From: UBA5216 sp043743335
Lineage (GTDB): Bacteria; Pseudomonadota; Gammaproteobacteria; Burkholderiales; SG8-41
Direction of reading: 5' to 3'
Assembly (NCBI GenBank): GCA_043743335.1
Contig: JAYTWR010000083.1
Coordinates: 56,909-120,908, forward strand
Length of the DNA: 64,000 nt
Made by a program: the position numbers and the translations under genes. Positions 9,027 to 17,104 of this stretch are shown here, in pieces (position 1 is the first letter of the stretch; the number at the start of each line of letters is the position of its first letter). The notes under the pieces are model-generated. The model made no database searches, was not told the origin of the DNA, and worked only from the letters and a program-made list of their open reading frames with translations.

Positions 9027-10388
9027 ATGATTCTCAACGTCGTCATTTTGGCTGCGGGTATGGGCAAGCGCATGCACTCCAACTTGCCCAAAGTGCTGCA
9101 CTTATTGGCAGGTCGCCCGCTTTTAGCGCACGTGCTCGACGCCGCACGGGCGCTGTCGCCGGCAAAAATCATCGTCGTCACGGGCCACGAAGCCGCCTTG
9201 GTGCGCGACGCGGTTGCCGCGCCGGATGTCGTTTTTGTGAATCAATCGCCGCAACTGGGCACCGGCCACGCGGTACAACAGGCGCAGCCCGAACTCCTCC
9301 CCGGCGGCAAGACGCTGGTGTTATTGGGCGACGTGCCGCTGATTCAGCCGGCGACCTTGAAACCGCTGACCGACGGCCCTGCCAACCGTGTTTCCATGAT
9401 GACGGCGCAACTCGACAATCCGCAAGGCTATGGCCGTGTGGTGCGCGACGCGCGCAAAAAAGTGAAATGCGTGGTCGAGCACAAAGACGCCACACGCGCG
9501 CAACTAAAAATCAGCGAAATCAACACCGGTATTTTTTGTTACCCCACCGCTAGACTCGGCGCGTGGCTGGGCAAGCTCAAGAACAGCAACGCGCAAAAAG
9601 AATATTACATTACCGACGTATTGCCGATGGCGATCAAAGATCGCGTCGCGGTAGAAGGCGTGCTGTGCAGCGACGCTTCGCAAGTCGAAGGCGTCAACAA
9701 TCGCGCGCAACTCGCGCAACTGGAGCGTGTGTATCAGCAGCGCAATGCCACGCGTCTGCTGGAAGGCGGCGTCGCAATCGCCGACCCTGCGCGCATCGAT
9801 GTGCGCGGCGAGCTCACCTGCGGCAAAGATGTTTTCATCGACGTCGGCTGCATCTTCGAGGGCAAGGTGCAATTGGGGGATGGCGTGCGCATCGGCGCAC
9901 ACTGCGTGTTGCGCGATGTGCAGGTGGCGAACGCCACGCAAATCGAACCGTTTTCGCACTTGGTGCAGGCGCAAATTGGCGTGAACTGCCGCATCGGCCC
10001 GTATTCACGCATACGCCCCGGTACCGTGCTCGCCGCAGACGTGCACATCGGTAATTTTGTCGAAGTCAAAGCCAGCGACATCGGCGTGGGCACCAAGGCA
10101 AGTCATTTGACGTACATCGGCGATTCCACCGTTGGCCGCAACGTCAACGTCGGTGCCGGTACTATCACCTGCAATTACGACGGGGCCAACAAGCACCGCA
10201 CTATTATCGAAGACGATGTGTTCATAGGCTCCGACACGCAATTGGTCGCACCGGTAACCGTGCGGCGTGGCGCAACCATCGGCGCTGGCGCAACCATTAC
10301 CAAAGAAGCGCCTGCAGGCCAACTGACGCTGTCGCGCGCGAAGCAGGTGTCGATACCCGGTTGGCAACGACCGGTCAAAAAACGATAG
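9027..10388 (+). CDS. glmU: Bifunctional GlmU: N-acetylglucosamine-1-P uridyltransferase / glucosamine-1-P acetyltransferase
   Basis: GlmU makes UDP-GlcNAc for peptidoglycan and LPS in the cytoplasm. The N-terminal pyrophosphorylase domain begins VVILAAGMGKRM (signature GxGxRM). The C-terminal left-handed beta helix carries the acetyltransferase residues (GNFVEVK...HLTYIGDSTVG...GAGTITCNYDG). The frame stays open 90 nt upstream, but the ATG at 9027 is chosen because it places MILNVVILAAG as in homologues; the product is 453 aa. It lies directly upstream of glmS, which feeds the same pathway. Confidence 0.96.
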   Translation: MILNVVILAAGMGKRMHSNLPKVLHLLAGRPLLAHVLDAARALSPAKIIVVTGHEAALVRDAVAAPDVVFVNQSPQLGTGHAVQQAQPELLPGGKTLVLLGDVPLIQPATLKPLTDGPANRVSMMTAQLDNPQGYGRVVRDARKKVKCVVEHKDATRAQLKISEINTGIFCYPTARLGAWLGKLKNSNAQKEYYITDVLPMAIKDRVAVEGVLCSDASQVEGVNNRAQLAQLERVYQQRNATRLLEGGVAIADPARIDVRGELTCGKDVFIDVGCIFEGKVQLGDGVRIGAHCVLRDVQVANATQIEPFSHLVQAQIGVNCRIGPYSRIRPGTVLAADVHIGNFVEVKASDIGVGTKASHLTYIGDSTVGRNVNVGAGTITCNYDGANKHRTIIEDDVFIGSDTQLVAPVTVRRGATIGAGATITKEAPAGQLTLSRAKQVSIPGWQRPVKKR

Positions 10389-10429
10389 ATTATTCAGCGG
10401 CACCACCCAACCTCTGATCGAGACCCACT

Positions 10430-12271
10430 ATGTGCGGCATCGTCGGCGTGGCTTCCACGCGCAACAGCGTTGATATCCTCATCAGCGGCATCCAGAAACT
10501 GGAGTACCGCGGTTACGACTCCACCGGCATTGCGTATGTCGCTGGCGCGCATCTGGATCGGCTGCGATCCACCGGTCGCGTCGCGCATCTCGACGCGCTG
10601 GCGAAAAAGAAAAAAATCACCGCACTGACCGGCGTAGCGCACACGCGCTGGGCCACCCACGGCGTGCCGTCGGAGGTCAACGCGCATCCGCATTTTTCTC
10701 AGCGTAACGGGCTGGAAATCGGCATCGTGCACAACGGCATCGTCGAGAATCACGAAGCGCTGCGCACGAGCATGAAGGCCAAGGGTTACCGCTTTACCTC
10801 GCAGACGGATACCGAAGTCATGGTGCACCATGTGCATTCGCTGGTAGCCGGTGGTTTGACACTGTTTGCCGCTGTAAAAAAAGCCAGCGCGTTTTGGGAA
10901 GGCGCTTATGCGGTCGGTTTTATTTCTAACTGCGAGCCCCAGACAGTCATCGGCGCGCGCAAAGGTTCGCCGCTGCTGGTGGGCTTAGGCAAGGACGAGA
11001 ATTTTCTCGCGTCCGACGCCAGTGCCATCCTCGCGCGCACGCGCGACATGGTGTACTTGAACGAAGGCGACGTGGTTGAGTTGCGCCCGGATCGCGTCAT
11101 CATTTGCGACGCGACCGGCAAAACCGTCAAGCGGCCTGTCACCAAAAGCCAGCTATCCGCCGATGCCAGTGATTTGGGCAAGTTCCAGCACTACATGCAA
11201 AAAGAGATTTTCGAGCAGCCGGGCGCGCTCGCCAATACGCTAGAAATGGTGATGACGGCACGCTCGTTACACGCCAATTTGTTTGGCGCAGCCGCCGAAA
11301 AAATATTCAATAAAATCAATAACATACTGATATTAGCCTGCGGCACGAGCTACCATTCCGGGCTGGTGGCGCGCTACTGGCTAGAGGCCATTGCTGGCAT
11401 TCCCACCAGCGTGGAAATTGCCAGTGAGTACCGTTACCGCGATTCGGTGGCGACGCGCGGTACGCTGGTGATCACTATTTCGCAGTCGGGCGAAACGGCC
11501 GATACCTTGGCGGCGTTAAACCACGCCCAATCGATGGGATTGACCGACACGCTCACCATTTGCAACGTGCCGGAATCGGCCCTGATCCGGCAATCGAAGC
11601 TGCGATTCCTCACGCGCGCCGGGCCGGAAATCGGCGTGGCCTCGACCAAAGCCTACACCACGCAACTGGCCGCGTTGTTTGTGCTGACCTTGGTGCTGGC
11701 CAAGCAACGCAAGCGCTTGAGCGCGAAACGCGAAGCCGAGTTGCTGACGGCGCTGCGTCATTTGCCGCGTGCGATGGAAACAGTGTTGTCGATGGAACCG
11801 AAAATTCGGGCGTGGGCCAAGCGCTTCAAAAAACGCTATCACGCGCTGTTTCTGGGGCGTGGCTTGCACTACCCCATCGCGATGGAAGGCGCGTTAAAGC
11901 TCAAAGAGATTTCGTACATCCATGCCGAAGCCTACGCCGCCGGCGAACTCAAGCACGGTCCGCTGGCGTTGGTGGATAAATATATGCCGGTAGTGGTGGT
12001 TGCGCCCAATGATGTGTTGCTGGAAAAACTGAAATCCAATTTACAGGAAGTGCGCGCGCGCGGCGGTGAGTTGTATGTTTTTGCCGACCGTGGCGCCCAT
12101 ATCAAAGCAGTGCCGGGATTACACGCGCTCGAATTGACCGACCACGCAGGGCCGCTGTCGCCGATCTTGCATGTGATTCCGCTGCAACTGCTGGCTTACC
12201 ACGTGGCCTTGTACAAAGGCACCGACGTGGATAAACCGCGCAATCTCGCGAAGTCGGTCACGGTTGAATAG
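10430..12271 (+). CDS. glmS: Glutamine--fructose-6-phosphate aminotransferase (isomerising)
   Basis: GlmS (613 aa) makes glucosamine 6-phosphate from fructose 6-phosphate and glutamine. Its N-terminal nucleophile is Cys2 (MCGIVGVA), exposed after Met removal. The glutaminase domain is followed by two SIS sugar-isomerase domains (ISQSGETADT; STKAYTTQLA; HAEAYAAGELKHGP), and the C-terminus NLAKSVTVE is canonical. No glmS ribozyme core was seen in the 41-nt leader, which is expected outside Firmicutes. Confidence 0.98.
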   Translation: MCGIVGVASTRNSVDILISGIQKLEYRGYDSTGIAYVAGAHLDRLRSTGRVAHLDALAKKKKITALTGVAHTRWATHGVPSEVNAHPHFSQRNGLEIGIVHNGIVENHEALRTSMKAKGYRFTSQTDTEVMVHHVHSLVAGGLTLFAAVKKASAFWEGAYAVGFISNCEPQTVIGARKGSPLLVGLGKDENFLASDASAILARTRDMVYLNEGDVVELRPDRVIICDATGKTVKRPVTKSQLSADASDLGKFQHYMQKEIFEQPGALANTLEMVMTARSLHANLFGAAAEKIFNKINNILILACGTSYHSGLVARYWLEAIAGIPTSVEIASEYRYRDSVATRGTLVITISQSGETADTLAALNHAQSMGLTDTLTICNVPESALIRQSKLRFLTRAGPEIGVASTKAYTTQLAALFVLTLVLAKQRKRLSAKREAELLTALRHLPRAMETVLSMEPKIRAWAKRFKKRYHALFLGRGLHYPIAMEGALKLKEISYIHAEAYAAGELKHGPLALVDKYMPVVVVAPNDVLLEKLKSNLQEVRARGGELYVFADRGAHIKAVPGLHALELTDHAGPLSPILHVIPLQLLAYHVALYKGTDVDKPRNLAKSVTVE

Positions 12272-12298
12272 CCCGCAAGCGCGGCGCGATCCTGCACG

Positions 12299-12331
12299 GA
12301 AAAAAAGCCACCGCGAAGGTGGCTTTTTTTG
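12299..12331. terminator. Bidirectional rho-independent terminator between glmS and dsbA-like gene
   Basis: AGCCACC and GGTGGCT form a stem around the loop GCGAA, with an A tract on the left and a T tract on the right. The symmetry suits termination of convergent transcripts from glmS (plus) and the DsbA gene (minus). Confidence 0.88.
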
Positions 12332-12366
12332 CGGCAGCGACAATGGCGGCGTGGCGACGCTGAAAA

Positions 12367-13023
12367 TCAGGCCTTCTTGCGCCGCTCGCGTACGAGGGTG
12401 ATCAGACCATTCACCGTCGGCATCACGTTTTTAAGTGAACCCGCCTGCCCGCCGCCGGTTTGAAAGCGGCCATCAATCACCAAAACCGGCGTGCCGCGCA
12501 CATCGTAATCGCGCCCGAGCTCCACCGCCCGCACCACATTGTTGCGAATGCCTTGCGAGTTATAAGCCTCGTCCCACTTCGCCCGCTCGATGCCGTTGGC
12601 CTCGGCCCATTTAGACCAGGCGTCAGGGTCGGTGCCTTGCAAACGGTCTTGATGAAAGGCTTCGAATATCTTGGCGTGCAGCCGGTCCGCTGCGCCGACG
12701 GCCTCCAGCGTGTAATACAAATGCGCTTCCGGCACCCATTCCTGGCGCAGAATAGCCGGGATGCGGCGCATCACCACATCTGCGGGTTTGGTTTTCTCCC
12801 ACTCAACAATCAGCGGCATAAGCTGAAAGCAATACGGGCAACCGTACCAGAAAAAATCGATCACCTCGATCTTGTCCGTGGGCGCCGTCTGCGGCGTAAT
12901 GGCGCGATAGCTTTGCTCGAACGAGCGCTCCGGCGTTTGTGCCGACGCGAACCGGCTAAGCCCGGCACCGAGCGCACCCATGCCCGCAGCTATCGATAAC
13001 ACCGTACGTCTAGAAATGGTCAT
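12367..13023 (-). CDS. DsbA-like thiol:disulfide oxidoreductase (paralogue with CPYC, Tat-like signal)
   Basis: A 218-residue exported thioredoxin-fold protein. The active site is C62-P-Y-C65 within VIDFFWYGCPYCFQLMP, and the cis-proline loop is VRGTPVLVIDGRF. DsbA proteins introduce disulfides into periplasmic proteins and are reoxidised by DsbB. The N-terminus MTISRRTVLSIAAGMGALG has a twin-arginine-like SRRTVLS motif, unlike its neighbour, so export may be by Tat; this is inference. It starts 22 nt after the second DsbA gene in the same transcription unit. It is probably the product of a local duplication that has since diverged. Confidence 0.88.
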   Translation of the reverse strand: MTISRRTVLSIAAGMGALGAGLSRFASAQTPERSFEQSYRAITPQTAPTDKIEVIDFFWYGCPYCFQLMPLIVEWEKTKPADVVMRRIPAILRQEWVPEAHLYYTLEAVGAADRLHAKIFEAFHQDRLQGTDPDAWSKWAEANGIERAKWDEAYNSQGIRNNVVRAVELGRDYDVRGTPVLVIDGRFQTGGGQAGSLKNVMPTVNGLITLVRERRKKA

Positions 13024-13045
13024 GATTTGCTCCCCTTACTTGCGT

Positions 13046-13732
13046 TCACTTTCCTTTGCGGCTGGCGCGCGCCATCGCGATCAATTGGTCAACATTCTTG
13101 AAAAAAGTTTCATAATCCACAGCATTGGATTTTGTCGACGCCATATGCGGCGCGATCAAGTAGCGACCCTCTACGGCAATCGACGGGGTGCCTGATACGC
13201 CGTAAGCGGAAGTGGTGTCGATCAAACGGTTCGCTTTGCTGACCACGGAAAATGAATTGTAAGCGTCGGTGAATTTCTTCTCGTCCTGCTTTTGTGCGCC
13301 CACCCAAGCAAACAGTAATTTCGGGTCTTTTAGCATCGCCTTGGGGTCCAGCTTTTTGGTCCGGTGTATCGCGGTGAACACTTCGGGATGCAAGGTATCC
13401 AAAGCGCCGATGGTTTCGATGGCAAAATACGTACGCCCCAACTGTGTCCACGATTCATCAAACGCGGCCGGCTGACTGCGAAACGCCACGTCAGCAGGTT
13501 TGTTCTTGAGCCAAGCTTTCAGCGACGGCTGCAGTTGCGAGCAATGCGAGCAGCCGTACCAGAAGAACTCGATCACCTCAATCGACTTGCCCGGCGGGGT
13601 GGGTTGCGGCGGGGTGATCGCCTGATAATCTTTGCCTGCCGTCAATTGCGCTTGCGCCGACACGCCGCTAAACGCGACCACCGCGATCACTGCGGCGGCG
13701 GCCAGTTTCCAAACGTGCTTCATGCTGCGCAT
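13046..13732 (-). CDS. dsbA: DsbA-like thiol:disulfide oxidoreductase (CSHC)
   Basis: A 228-residue periplasmic protein with a conventional Sec signal (MKHVWKLAAAAVIAVVAFSGVSAQAQ). The thioredoxin fold has active site C61-S-H-C64 in VIEFFWYGCSHCSQL and cis-Pro loop VSGTPSIAV. This is the DsbA position usual in betaproteobacteria, downstream of argS and a SPOR protein. Translation may start at the listed ATG or at the ATG three codons later. It is distinct from the next gene, whose CxxC dipeptide differs (PY against SH), which suggests different redox properties. Confidence 0.92.
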   Translation of the reverse strand: MRSMKHVWKLAAAAVIAVVAFSGVSAQAQLTAGKDYQAITPPQPTPPGKSIEVIEFFWYGCSHCSQLQPSLKAWLKNKPADVAFRSQPAAFDESWTQLGRTYFAIETIGALDTLHPEVFTAIHRTKKLDPKAMLKDPKLLFAWVGAQKQDEKKFTDAYNSFSVVSKANRLIDTTSAYGVSGTPSIAVEGRYLIAPHMASTKSNAVDYETFFKNVDQLIAMARASRKGK

Positions 13733-13826
13733 GCTGACTCCTGTGAAATGGGTGACTGCTTGGGCGACGCGTGGCCTGTCGGCGCTGCGTCGACCGTAAC
13801 TTTACGGCTGTACGGGTTACTTATCG

Positions 13827-14468
13827 TTACTTATCCGCCTCGCGCACTTTGACCAGCGCGACTTCAATACCGTTCTGGGTAAGAACGCCCCGCACCCGAT
13901 TCAGTTCCTCGATATCGGAATACGGCCCCACGCGCACCCGGTGCCACACGCCCTTTTCCGGCAGCGTGCGGGTTTGTATCGATGCCTCAATGCCCAGCAA
14001 GGCCAAGCGGGCTTTCAGATTATCGGCCTCCGGCGCATTCTGGAATGAACCCGTTTGCAGGAAAAACGTTTCTTTGGCCGCGGGCGTTGACTTGCCCTCT
14101 GCCGCTTTGTCGGCTTTGTCGGCTTTCTCTGCGGTGGGGCCGTCGCTCTTGGCGGGCTCGGTTGTCGCGGATTTGGCTTTATCCGCCGCTGTATCAGTAC
14201 TCGCCTTTGCCGTGGGGTCTTTCAGCGGCTCAATCTTGGCGGCGTCTTTCGCCGGCGTATCCGCTTTGGCCGCCGGTGGTGGCAAGGGCGCTTGCGCCTT
14301 TTCGCGGAACGGGTTCGGCAGTTTGTTGATATACCAAGCCACGCCTAAGGCAATGGTCAGCCCCAGCACCAGCCCGATCAAAATGCCGAGAAACGTTGAA
14401 CCGCGATGCGCGGTGGCAACGTCCCGGTTGGCATGCTGGGCATTACGTTTGAGTGTGGATTTACGCAT
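13827..14468 (-). CDS. SPOR-domain membrane protein (FtsN-like)
   Basis: 213 residues: a short cytoplasmic N-terminus, one membrane helix (about residues 27-46), a long Ala/Lys/Pro/Glu-rich periplasmic linker (about 55-135), and a C-terminal SPOR domain (FFLQTGSFQNAPEADNLKARLALLGI...WHRVRVGPY...). SPOR domains bind denuded glycan strands at the division septum, so a role in cell division is likely. It lies 9 nt after argS and upstream of dsbA, the normal betaproteobacterial order. Whether it is the true FtsN of this organism cannot be told from sequence. Confidence 0.88.
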   Translation of the reverse strand: MRKSTLKRNAQHANRDVATAHRGSTFLGILIGLVLGLTIALGVAWYINKLPNPFREKAQAPLPPPAAKADTPAKDAAKIEPLKDPTAKASTDTAADKAKSATTEPAKSDGPTAEKADKADKAAEGKSTPAAKETFFLQTGSFQNAPEADNLKARLALLGIEASIQTRTLPEKGVWHRVRVGPYSDIEELNRVRGVLTQNGIEVALVKVREADK

Positions 14469-14477
14469 GAGCGTATC

Positions 14478-16277
14478 TTACATTTTTTCCGGTGCGCTAA
14501 CACCCAACAGCGCAAGCCCGTTAGCCAGCACCTGCCGCACCGCACCCGCCAGCGCCAGCCGTGCATCACGCTCGGCCGTGTTGTCGGACAAAAACCGTAC
14601 ATTGTTGTAGTAACTGTGAAACAGCGCCGCTAAATCCTTGAGATAAAACGCAATCAAATGCGGCGACAATTCGCGTGCGGCCAAACTCACCAGCTCGGGA
14701 AACTCCGCCAGCTTTTGCAGCAGTTCGAGTTCGGCCTCAGCGGCGAGTGGCGACGGATCCGCGCCCGCCAATGTGGCTGCGTCGCCGCCCGCTTGCGCAA
14801 ACTGCGCGTACACACTGCACACCCGTGCATGCGCATATTGGATGTAGTAAACCGGATTTTCGTTGGTGCGCGACTTCGCGAGATCAAGATCAAAATCAAG
14901 ATGCTGATCGCTTTTGCGCAGCACATAAAAAAAGCGCGCCGCATCGTTGCCGACGTCACCGCGCAGCTCACGCAGCGTGACAAATTGCCCAGAACGGGTG
15001 GACATCGACGCCTTTTCGCCGTTTCGATACAGCACCGCAAACTGTACCAGCGCCACCGTGAGCTTCTCTGCATCCAACCCCAGAGCGGTGAGCGCGCCTT
15101 TAACGCGCGGGATATAGCCGTGGTGATCCGCGCCCCACACATCGATCACGCGGTCAAAGCCACGCTCGAACTTGTCGAGGTGATACGCAATGTCCGAGGC
15201 AAAATAGGTGAACTGGCCGTTCTCACGCTGCACCACGCGATCTTTTTCGTCGCCAAATTGCGTTGAGCGAAACCACTTTGCGCCATCTTTCAAGTGGATG
15301 AATCCGCGCTGCTCCAGCGTGCTCATCGCGCGCGCAACGCGCGCACTGTTAAACAACGAGCGCTCGGAAAACCACGCATCAAACGTCACGCCAAACTCGG
15401 TGAGATCGTCGCGGCAATCATCGAGCTGCGTTTTGAGCGCATGCGCGTGTACGGTGGCGTAATCGGCGCCGAGCAACACTTTGGCTTTGGCAATTAAGGC
15501 ATCGAGATGGATTTCGCGCGCGGCTTTTGCGGCATCATCCTGCAGCGCAGCATCCGGCAACGGCGGCACGTCCCGCAGCACGTCGTCCGCGCTGTGCTTG
15601 TATTGTTCGCGCGATAGCTGCTGTGCCATATCGCGCACGTAGTCGCCCTGATACGCGTTTGGCGGAAATGGCACGAGCTGATGGTGTTGCTCCAAATACC
15701 GGAGCCACGTCGATAGCGCCAGAATATCCATCTGCCGTCCGGCATCATTGACGTAATACTCGCGCGATACGGTATAGCCTGCCGCCGCCAGCACATTGGC
15801 GAGGCTTGCACCGTACGCCGCGCCGCGCCCGTGCCCGACATGCAGGGGCCCGGTGGGGTTGGCGGACACAAACTCCACCTGCACCTTTTGCTGCGCGCCA
15901 GCCGCGCTGTCGCCAAAGCGCGAACCTGACGTAAGTATTTGATTTATAACGGCTTGTTTAAACGACGTTTGCAGAAACAGATTGATAAATCCGGCCCCGG
16001 CCATCTCCGCTTTCGCCAACAACGATGATGCCGGTAAGCCCGCTAGCAGTTTTTCGGCGATATCGCGTGGCTTGGCGCGCAGCGCCTTGGCCAGTTGCAT
16101 CGCAACGTTGCAGGAGAAATCGCCGTGCGCGGCCTGCTTCGGGCGCTCCAGCGTAATGGTCACGCCGCTAGCGTCGGGCGCGACCGCTTTGAGCGCTGCG
16201 GTCAGTAGCTCAATCAGCGCGGTTTTCGCGTCGGGAAAAGGGGGGGCGCTCATGATCGCAAGCATCGCATCCGTCAC
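14478..16277 (-). CDS. argS: Arginyl-tRNA synthetase
   Basis: A class I synthetase of up to 599 residues that charges tRNA-Arg. The HIGH-type signature is HVGH in FVSANPTGPLHVGHGRGAAYG, and the KMSKS region reads EKASMSTRSG. The anticodon-binding all-helical domain fills the C-terminus, ending ALLGVSAPEKM. The start could also be the internal ATG eight codons later (MSAPPFPDAKTA). A copy of the dispersed AT-rich motif lies inside the gene (15932-15948), encoding NQILT. Confidence 0.97.
   Translation of the reverse strand: MTDAMLAIMSAPPFPDAKTALIELLTAALKAVAPDASGVTITLERPKQAAHGDFSCNVAMQLAKALRAKPRDIAEKLLAGLPASSLLAKAEMAGAGFINLFLQTSFKQAVINQILTSGSRFGDSAAGAQQKVQVEFVSANPTGPLHVGHGRGAAYGASLANVLAAAGYTVSREYYVNDAGRQMDILALSTWLRYLEQHHQLVPFPPNAYQGDYVRDMAQQLSREQYKHSADDVLRDVPPLPDAALQDDAAKAAREIHLDALIAKAKVLLGADYATVHAHALKTQLDDCRDDLTEFGVTFDAWFSERSLFNSARVARAMSTLEQRGFIHLKDGAKWFRSTQFGDEKDRVVQRENGQFTYFASDIAYHLDKFERGFDRVIDVWGADHHGYIPRVKGALTALGLDAEKLTVALVQFAVLYRNGEKASMSTRSGQFVTLRELRGDVGNDAARFFYVLRKSDQHLDFDLDLAKSRTNENPVYYIQYAHARVCSVYAQFAQAGGDAATLAGADPSPLAAEAELELLQKLAEFPELVSLAARELSPHLIAFYLKDLAALFHSYYNNVRFLSDNTAERDARLALAGAVRQVLANGLALLGVSAPEKM
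15932..15948 (-). repeat. Dispersed AT-rich motif, copy 2 (exact core, inside argS)
   Basis: Read on the minus strand the core is AAATCAAATACTTA. It lies in frame in argS and encodes the peptide NQILT. Confidence 0.7.
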
Positions 16278-16388
16278 GCAGCGATGCGAAAAAATCCTTT
16301 AAAAACAAAAGATTCTATCATGCCAACGATCCACGACGTGGCGCCAAATTGCCGCGCGGCAGTATCCCGCCAGAGAACCGCACACCGG

Positions 16389-16421
16389 GCAAAACAGGCA
16401 GCGCTACGCAACCACGCTGCC
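16389..16421 (-). terminator. Probable terminator of the cytochrome P460-like gene
   Basis: On the minus strand GGCAGCG and CGCTGCC form a 7-bp stem with an 11-nt loop, followed by TGTTTTG. It lies about 30 nt downstream of the stop of the P460-like gene. The rest of the 172-nt gap to argS holds nothing recognisable. Confidence 0.55.
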
Positions 16422-16449
16422 GATGTTTTGCCGAATTTAGTTCAACGAC

Positions 16450-17025
16450 TTAGTAGCCCTTCACCGCTGGCGCACCACCGGTCTTGCGCAGTTGGAAATA
16501 CTCGTCATAGCGGTGCACAAAGTCTTTGGCAGCACCCAACGGCAAGTGGCAAGAGCGGCAGGCCACAATTGGGTCCGGCGCTACGGTTTTGCTGTCGGCC
16601 ATGAACGCGGCGTAAATCCAGTCGCCGTTGGCGAGGCCCGCGGGTGCGGATTCGCCCCAGCCCGCGTTTTTGCCCATCACAAACACTTTCAGCAATTGGT
16701 CTTTCACCATGCGCCCATCAGCGCCTTTGGTGGGATTGCCGCTGGCGTCCAGCTTGGCGGAATGAAGCTCCATCACCGAAACCGTGCCGTTGGCGAACGA
16801 GCCGCCAGCGGTTGCGCCAGCGCCAGTGGGGTTGATATAAATGTCGCGAATTTGTTTGACCTCGGGCCGCTGCACGCCGGCCAAGAACACCGGCCACGAT
16901 TTATAGCCAGCGGGCACCGCGAGCTCGCCGTCTTTGAGTTTTGCCACAGGCTGCGTGGGCGTTTGCGCGCAACTGGCCATAAACGCAGTGGCGACTAACA
17001 GTAAACCAAGTTTCGGCAGCTTCAT
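16450..17025 (-). CDS. Cytochrome P460-like c-type lipoprotein
   Basis: The start is set at the ATG at 17025 because AGGAG lies 7 nt upstream and the product (191 aa) then begins with a lipoprotein signal, MKLPKLGLLLVATAFMASC, lipobox cysteine at 19. The body resembles the cytochrome P460 fold (VPAGYKSWPVFL...IYINPTGAGA...WIYAAFMADSK), with one heme c motif CRSCH near the end. Characterised P460 proteins from ammonia oxidisers and methanotrophs oxidise hydroxylamine or detoxify NO, using a heme-lysine crosslink; this cannot be confirmed here. The gene stands alone between argS and priA and has its own terminator. Confidence 0.75.
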   Translation of the reverse strand: MKLPKLGLLLVATAFMASCAQTPTQPVAKLKDGELAVPAGYKSWPVFLAGVQRPEVKQIRDIYINPTGAGATAGGSFANGTVSVMELHSAKLDASGNPTKGADGRMVKDQLLKVFVMGKNAGWGESAPAGLANGDWIYAAFMADSKTVAPDPIVACRSCHLPLGAAKDFVHRYDEYFQLRKTGGAPAVKGY

Positions 17026-17104
17026 GAACATTCTCCTGAATGGTGAAAAGTCTTTTAACGACAAGCATGCTATCACGGCATGCGCGTGGTGTTCGACAGC
17101 GTCT

